Below are positions 63,528 through 64,000 of a stretch of 64,000 nt of DNA, piece after piece (the first letter of the stretch is position 1; every line of letters starts with the position of its first letter). The translations under genes and the position numbers were made by a program. The notes below the pieces were generated by a model. The model ran no database searches. It was not told the origin of the DNA and was given only the letters and a program-made list of their open reading frames with translations. This DNA is from Niallia circulans. GTDB taxonomy: Bacteria > Bacillota > Bacilli > Bacillales > Cytobacillaceae. Location: assembly GCF_007273535.1 (NCBI RefSeq), contig NZ_RIBP01000004.1, forward strand, positions 3,138,001-3,202,000, read 5' to 3'.

Positions 63528-64000
63528 ATGCTCACATTTGTCATAAGATGCGGCTTGATTCTTTTATCATGGTCGACTGTCTTTTTATTGCCGAAATCAT
63601 CCTTCCGTAAGTTCTTGCCAGTAACAATCTTCTCAACTGCTGTCCTTCTTGTGGAAGATATGATAGGAAGAACCTATAAACTATGGAAGGTCAAAGGAGG
63701 AAAAAGAGGGGCGACTAATAATGCGTTAACCTTTATTTTCGGGCCTTTTTTTGTCGCTAATTTATGGACCTTCCATTTTGCGTACGGACGTTTTTGGGTA
63801 TACACGATATTTAATTTGCTGGTTGATTTGATTTTTGCTTACCCGCTGCATTACTTTTTAGACAAGCTCGGTTTATATAAATTGAAAAAAGTAAAGCCAA
63901 TATTTTTGTTTTACACTGCCTTTATATATTCTATGCTCAACTACGGTTTCCAAATGTTTTTTGATAAAAATTTTATTGTAAAAGAAAAAGACCATAAATA
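63528..64000 (+). CDS. Small polytopic membrane protein, 3' end at window edge
   Basis: 157 codons visible and two bases (TA) of the next, which may be the stop. About four hydrophobic segments and a basic loop LWKVKGGKRGATNN (about 55-68). AAAAGGAGTC precedes the ATG at 63528. Size and topology resemble the CBO0543-type protein at 54240-54821, but the WIPP loop of that family is not visible, so this is only a general resemblance. Function unknown. Confidence 0.75.
   Translation, partial: MLTFVIRCGLILLSWSTVFLLPKSSFRKFLPVTIFSTAVLLVEDMIGRTYKLWKVKGGKRGATNNALTFIFGPFFVANLWTFHFAYGRFWVYTIFNLLVDLIFAYPLHYFLDKLGLYKLKKVKPIFLFYTAFIYSMLNYGFQMFFDKNFIVKEKDHK

Overview
The window comes from a spore-forming, low-GC Bacillaceae genome (Bacillus in the broad sense). 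Evidence for this is the small acid-soluble spore protein gene sspP, a CotM-like coat gene, SirA, a Spo0E-type phosphatase, strong AGGAGG ribosome sites with frequent TTG/GTG starts, and gene order matching the lexA-yneA-yneB-ynzC-tkt-sirA-yneF-ynzD-ccdABC and cotM-sspP-citB blocks of Bacillus subtilis. I see no rRNA, tRNA, CRISPR array, insertion sequence or prophage; the only mobile-type element is a group I intron.

Layout. 1-10.7 kb: pyrophosphatase (cut by the window edge), an unusual glutamine synthetase paralogue, a drug-type MFS pump, a coupled aminotransferase / 2-hydroxyacid dehydrogenase pair, a rhodanese, aconitase and spore genes. 10.7-19 kb: MocR-type regulator divergent from a flavoprotein, ABC-F ATPase, potassium channel, heme monooxygenase with a Fur box inside its promoter, and a class D sortase with its LPNTA substrate. 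19-30 kb: a very large polytopic membrane protein, HelD, an MFS protein, lipoteichoic acid synthase and an M42 peptidase. 30-43 kb: CwlK-like peptidase, orphan GlnL, LysM/NlpC-P60 hydrolase, SbcCD, cold-shock protein, YvrJ/DUF2922/DUF1659 trio next to a holin-like gene, DbpA/YxiN-type helicase, isochorismatase. 43-51.7 kb: ccdABC, ynzD, yneF, sirA, tkt, ynzC, yneB, yneA and lexA, with three LexA boxes between the last two. 51.7-60.8 kb: small genes, YbaK-type deacylase, histidine phosphatase, Nudix hydrolase, signal peptidase I and a three-gene molybdenum hydroxylase operon. 60.9-64 kb: queF locus, bacillithiol transferase-like and LOG-family genes, and a membrane protein running off the edge.

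The most striking feature is queF (preQ0 reductase, queuosine pathway). Its leader carries a class I preQ1 riboswitch with a transcription terminator. Its reading frame is split, exactly after the codon of the catalytic cysteine, by a 269-nt group I intron that lacks a homing endonuclease. The P1, P2, P3, P4, P7 and P9 pairings can be drawn, with the expected U-G pair at the 5' splice site and a terminal G at the 3' end. One transcript therefore appears to need a ligand-controlled termination decision and a self-splicing event before an active enzyme can be made; the unspliced message stops one codon after the cysteine.

Other points of interest: residue 62 of the glutamine synthetase is proline where B. 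subtilis GlnA has the feedback-control arginine; the helicase has DETD instead of DEAD; the molybdenum hydroxylase has an altered active-site loop; a perfect hairpin sequesters the ribosome site of a small unknown ORF; and about 32 kb separates two blocks (ccdC and cotM) that lie close together in B. subtilis.
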